A stretch of 64,000 nucleotides of DNA, taken from Oceanidesulfovibrio marinus. Its GTDB lineage: Bacteria; Desulfobacterota; Desulfovibrionia; Desulfovibrionales; Desulfovibrionaceae. Below the pieces are notes generated by a model. It was not told where the DNA came from, made no database searches, and worked only from the letters and a program-made list of their open reading frames with translations. Each line of letters opens with the position of its first letter. Position 1 is the first letter of the stretch. The DNA lies in NCBI RefSeq assembly GCF_013085545.1, contig NZ_CP039543.1, forward strand, positions 124,001 through 188,000, read 5' to 3'. The translations under genes were made by a program, and so were the position numbers. Below, one piece after another: positions 62,003 through 64,000 of the stretch.

Positions 62003-63640
62003 ATGAAGATAAAGTTTCTGGGCGCCGCGCAGACCGTCTCCGGTTCGTGCCACCTCATCGAGACCATGGGCCGGCGCTTTGCCGTGGACTGCGGCATGCA
62101 TCAAGGCAACAAGGAGATTGACGAGCGAAATGAAGCCGTTGATCTCTACGATCCCAAAAATATAGATTTTTTCCTGATCACCCATGCGCACATAGACCAC
62201 TCCGGCCTGCTGCCCAAGATGGTGAAGGAAGGGTTTACCGGCAAGATATACGCCACCGAGCCCACGCGCGACCTCCTGGAGATCATGCTGCTGGACTCCG
62301 CCCACATCCAGGAGATGGAGGCCGAGTGGGAGAGCCGCAAGAAGCGCCGCCGGGGCAACACGCCGGTGGAGCCGCTCTACACCCAGGACGACGCCATGAA
62401 GGCCATGGAGCTCTTCGAGGTGGTGGAGTACAACACGCTGTTCGAGCCGGTCGAAGGCGTGAAGGTGGTCTACTGCGACGCCGGCCACATCCTGGGCTCG
62501 GCCTTTGTGGAAATGACCGTCATCGAGAAAAACGGCGGCGACAACGGCGAGGACACCCACTACCACCTGCTCTTTTCCGGCGACCTGGGCCGCCCCAACC
62601 AGCTCATCATCCGCGATCCGGAGCAGCCCTCCGAGGACCGGCCCGTGGACTACCTGTTCATCGAGTCCACCTACGGCGACCGCGACCACAAGGATCAGCG
62701 CAAGAGCCGGCAGGAGCTGGCCGAGGCCATCGAGTACAGCTACAAGCGCGGCGAGAAGGTCATCATCCCGGCATTCGCCGTGGAGCGCAGCCAGGAGATG
62801 ATCTACAGCCTGTACCTGCTCGATCAGGAGGGCAAGCTGCCCAGGGACATGCCCGTGTTCCTGGACAGCCCCATGGCCATCCGCGCCACGGAGGTCTTCC
62901 GCAAGCATCCCAGCTTCTTCGATGAGGACGCCAAGAAGATTATGGAGCAGGGGCACGACCCGCTGACCCTGCCGCAGTTCCAGTATACGCTGAAGACGCA
63001 GGAGTCCCAGGCGCTGAACACCATGAAGGGGCCGGCCGTGATCATCTCGGCTTCCGGCATGTGCAACGCCGGCCGCATCAAGCACCATCTGCGCCACAAC
63101 CTGTGGCGTCCGGGGGCGAGTGTTGTCTTTGTGGGATACCAGGCGCGGGGCACGCCCGGCCGCAAGATAGTGGACGGCGCCAAGTCCATCCGCATCTTCG
63201 GCGAGGACATTGCCGTGGCGGCCAAGATCTTCACCATCGGCGGTTTCTCGGCCCATGCCGGCCAGAGCCAGATTCTCGACTGGGTGGACAGCTTCGACCA
63301 GAAGGGCATGGAGGTCTTCCTGGTGCACGGCGAGCTGGAGAAGCAGGAGATCCTGGCCAAGCTGATGCGCGAGCGGTTCCAGCTCAAAGTGCGCATTCCG
63401 GCCTACCTGGAAGACGTCATTCTCAAGCCGGGCCGAGCCATGGACGTCATCGGCCACCCCGAGGTCGCGTACCCCTCCGTGGACTGGAACTACGTGCTGG
63501 GCGAGGCCGAGGCCAAGCTGACGGAGCTGCGCTCGCGCCTCACCGAGGTGGAGGCCAAGCCGTGGATCGATCAGTCCGAGCTGCGCGACCGTGTGCTGGA
63601 CACCACCAATGAGCTGTCGAAAATCGTCTCCGACCTCTAG
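62003..63640 (+). CDS. Metallo-beta-lactamase/beta-CASP RNA nuclease
   Basis: 545 residues from ATG 62003 (GAGGAG upstream). The MBL metal site is T-H-A-H-I-D-H-S-G near 53-61; further ligands are in D-A-G-H-I-L-G-S-A and F-S-G-D-L-G-R. The beta-CASP part has E-S-T-Y-G-D-R, A-F-A-V-E-R-S-Q-E, S-A-S-G-M-C-N-A-G-R and G-F-S-A-H-A-G-Q. This is the layout of CPSF73-like bacterial proteins that cut RNA. A C-terminal extension of about 80 residues is helical. Divergent from the LOG gene; rsmD follows after 3 bp. Confidence 0.92.
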   Translation: MKIKFLGAAQTVSGSCHLIETMGRRFAVDCGMHQGNKEIDERNEAVDLYDPKNIDFFLITHAHIDHSGLLPKMVKEGFTGKIYATEPTRDLLEIMLLDSAHIQEMEAEWESRKKRRRGNTPVEPLYTQDDAMKAMELFEVVEYNTLFEPVEGVKVVYCDAGHILGSAFVEMTVIEKNGGDNGEDTHYHLLFSGDLGRPNQLIIRDPEQPSEDRPVDYLFIESTYGDRDHKDQRKSRQELAEAIEYSYKRGEKVIIPAFAVERSQEMIYSLYLLDQEGKLPRDMPVFLDSPMAIRATEVFRKHPSFFDEDAKKIMEQGHDPLTLPQFQYTLKTQESQALNTMKGPAVIISASGMCNAGRIKHHLRHNLWRPGASVVFVGYQARGTPGRKIVDGAKSIRIFGEDIAVAAKIFTIGGFSAHAGQSQILDWVDSFDQKGMEVFLVHGELEKQEILAKLMRERFQLKVRIPAYLEDVILKPGRAMDVIGHPEVAYPSVDWNYVLGEAEAKLTELRSRLTEVEAKPWIDQSELRDRVLDTTNELSKIVSDL

Positions 63641-63643
63641 ACC

Positions 63644-64000
63644 ATGCGCATAACAGCCGGTATATACAAAGGTCGCACCGTCCGCACGGTGGAAGGGCCG
63701 GGCTACCGTCCGGCCACGGCCAAGGTGCGCGAGGCGCTTTTCTCCATGCTGGAGGCGCGCGGCGTGGCCTGGAGTGATACGCGGGTGCTGGACCTCTTCG
63801 CCGGGTCCGGCTCCCTGGCGCTGGAGTCCCTCTCCCGCGGGGCGCAGCACGCCACCATGGTGGAGATGAACCGGTCTGCGGCGCGGACCATAGAAAAGAC
63901 CATGGCCGACCTGGGCATAGAGCCGGGCGTGGCCGTGGTGGCCTGCACAGACATTTTTCCCTGGCTGGGCAAGGGGCCCGGCAAAAAGGAACCGTTCAAC
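63644..64000 (+). CDS. rsmD: 16S rRNA (guanine-966-N2)-methyltransferase, 3' end outside window
   Basis: 119 residues are visible; the gene runs off the right end. It opens M-R-I-T-A-G-I-Y-K-G-R, then G-Y-R-P-A-T-A-K-V-R-E-A-L-F-S-M-L and the SAM motif V-L-D-L-F-A-G-S-G-S-L-A-L-E-S-L-S-R-G-A, all typical of RsmD. The catalytic N-P-P-Y motif would lie beyond the edge. It begins 3 bp after the nuclease stop and is probably co-transcribed. Confidence 0.92.
   Translation, partial: MRITAGIYKGRTVRTVEGPGYRPATAKVREALFSMLEARGVAWSDTRVLDLFAGSGSLALESLSRGAQHATMVEMNRSAARTIEKTMADLGIEPGVAVVACTDIFPWLGKGPGKKEPFN

Noticed and set aside
61169-63850. 893-codon minus-strand frame
   Set aside because: Only its last 220 codons (from 61831) are a gene, the LOG protein; the rest is antisense to the beta-CASP nuclease.
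1-64000. CRISPR arrays, tRNA or rRNA genes, insertion-sequence transposases, prophage integrases
   Set aside because: None was found by reading; no regularly spaced repeats, no cloverleaf-like segments and no transposase-like open frames.

Overview
The window is a 64 kb piece of a GC-rich bacterial chromosome. A Gram-negative envelope is implied by two Mla-type lipid transport loci, an outer-membrane lipoprotein of the MlaA family, heptosyltransferase and SPOR proteins. The mix of partner-switching regulators, a bacterial STT3/PglB-type oligosaccharyltransferase, a pyruvoyl arginine decarboxylase, a near-consensus sigma-54 site and two dispersed palindromic repeat families of a kind I associate with sulfate-reducing Deltaproteobacteria suggests a Desulfovibrionales member. 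That assignment is inference; no rRNA, tRNA or respiratory marker gene is present to fix it.

Layout. 1-0.75 kb: 3' part of a TetR regulator followed by a palindromic repeat. 0.9-6.2 kb: a PqqD-like/unknown operon, a membrane SpoIIE-type phosphatase and, convergent to it, a STAS antagonist and an RsbW-like kinase (a partner switch). 6.2-16.7 kb: a tightly overlapping minus-strand operon with an FtsX-like permease, its ABC ATPase, a 1636-residue protein joining a degenerate M28-peptidase-like domain to FtsX-like permease modules, and two large multi-pass membrane proteins; this is the most unusual transport locus here. 16.8-25.7 kb: divergent glycan gene sets (four glycosyltransferases, a phosphoglycerate-mutase-like phosphatase and a deacetylase on minus; a methyltransferase, an acetyltransferase and a CgeB-like glycosyltransferase on plus). 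25.7-26.5 kb: an AT-richer HigBA-like toxin-antitoxin island with its own promoter and operator. 26.6-29.1 kb: radical SAM-TPR protein and a REC-GGDEF diguanylate cyclase.

29.2-37.6 kb: two neighbouring Mce/Mla lipid transport systems, one with a STAS (MlaB-like) domain fused to the permease and a PqiC-like lipoprotein, the other in the order mlaE-F-D-C-A, separated by a SprA-related protein gene. 37.7-45.8 kb: arginine decarboxylase, chemoreceptor, SPOR protein, argS, fabD, rsmG and a small acidic protein. 45.9-50.3 kb: ferric-reductase-like flavocytochrome pair and the oligosaccharyltransferase, whose C-terminal tail carries five N-X-T sequons. 50.4-57.9 kb: rlmH, tsaC-like, a candidate sigma-54-driven small RNA, a heptosyltransferase, a Nudix hydrolase, glgA-glgB and a secreted coiled-coil protein. 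57.9-64 kb: arfB-like gene, a methyltransferase flanked by direct copies of a second repeat family, a glycosyltransferase, a LOG-family gene ending in the second copy of the first repeat family, a beta-CASP nuclease and the 5' part of rsmD.

Most genes are housekeeping or envelope functions in compact operons with stop/start overlaps. The points most worth following up are the sigma-54/terminator pair at 51.9-52.0 kb, the two repeat families and their fixed placement next to genes, the large pseudo-peptidase/permease operon and the sequon-rich tail of the oligosaccharyltransferase.
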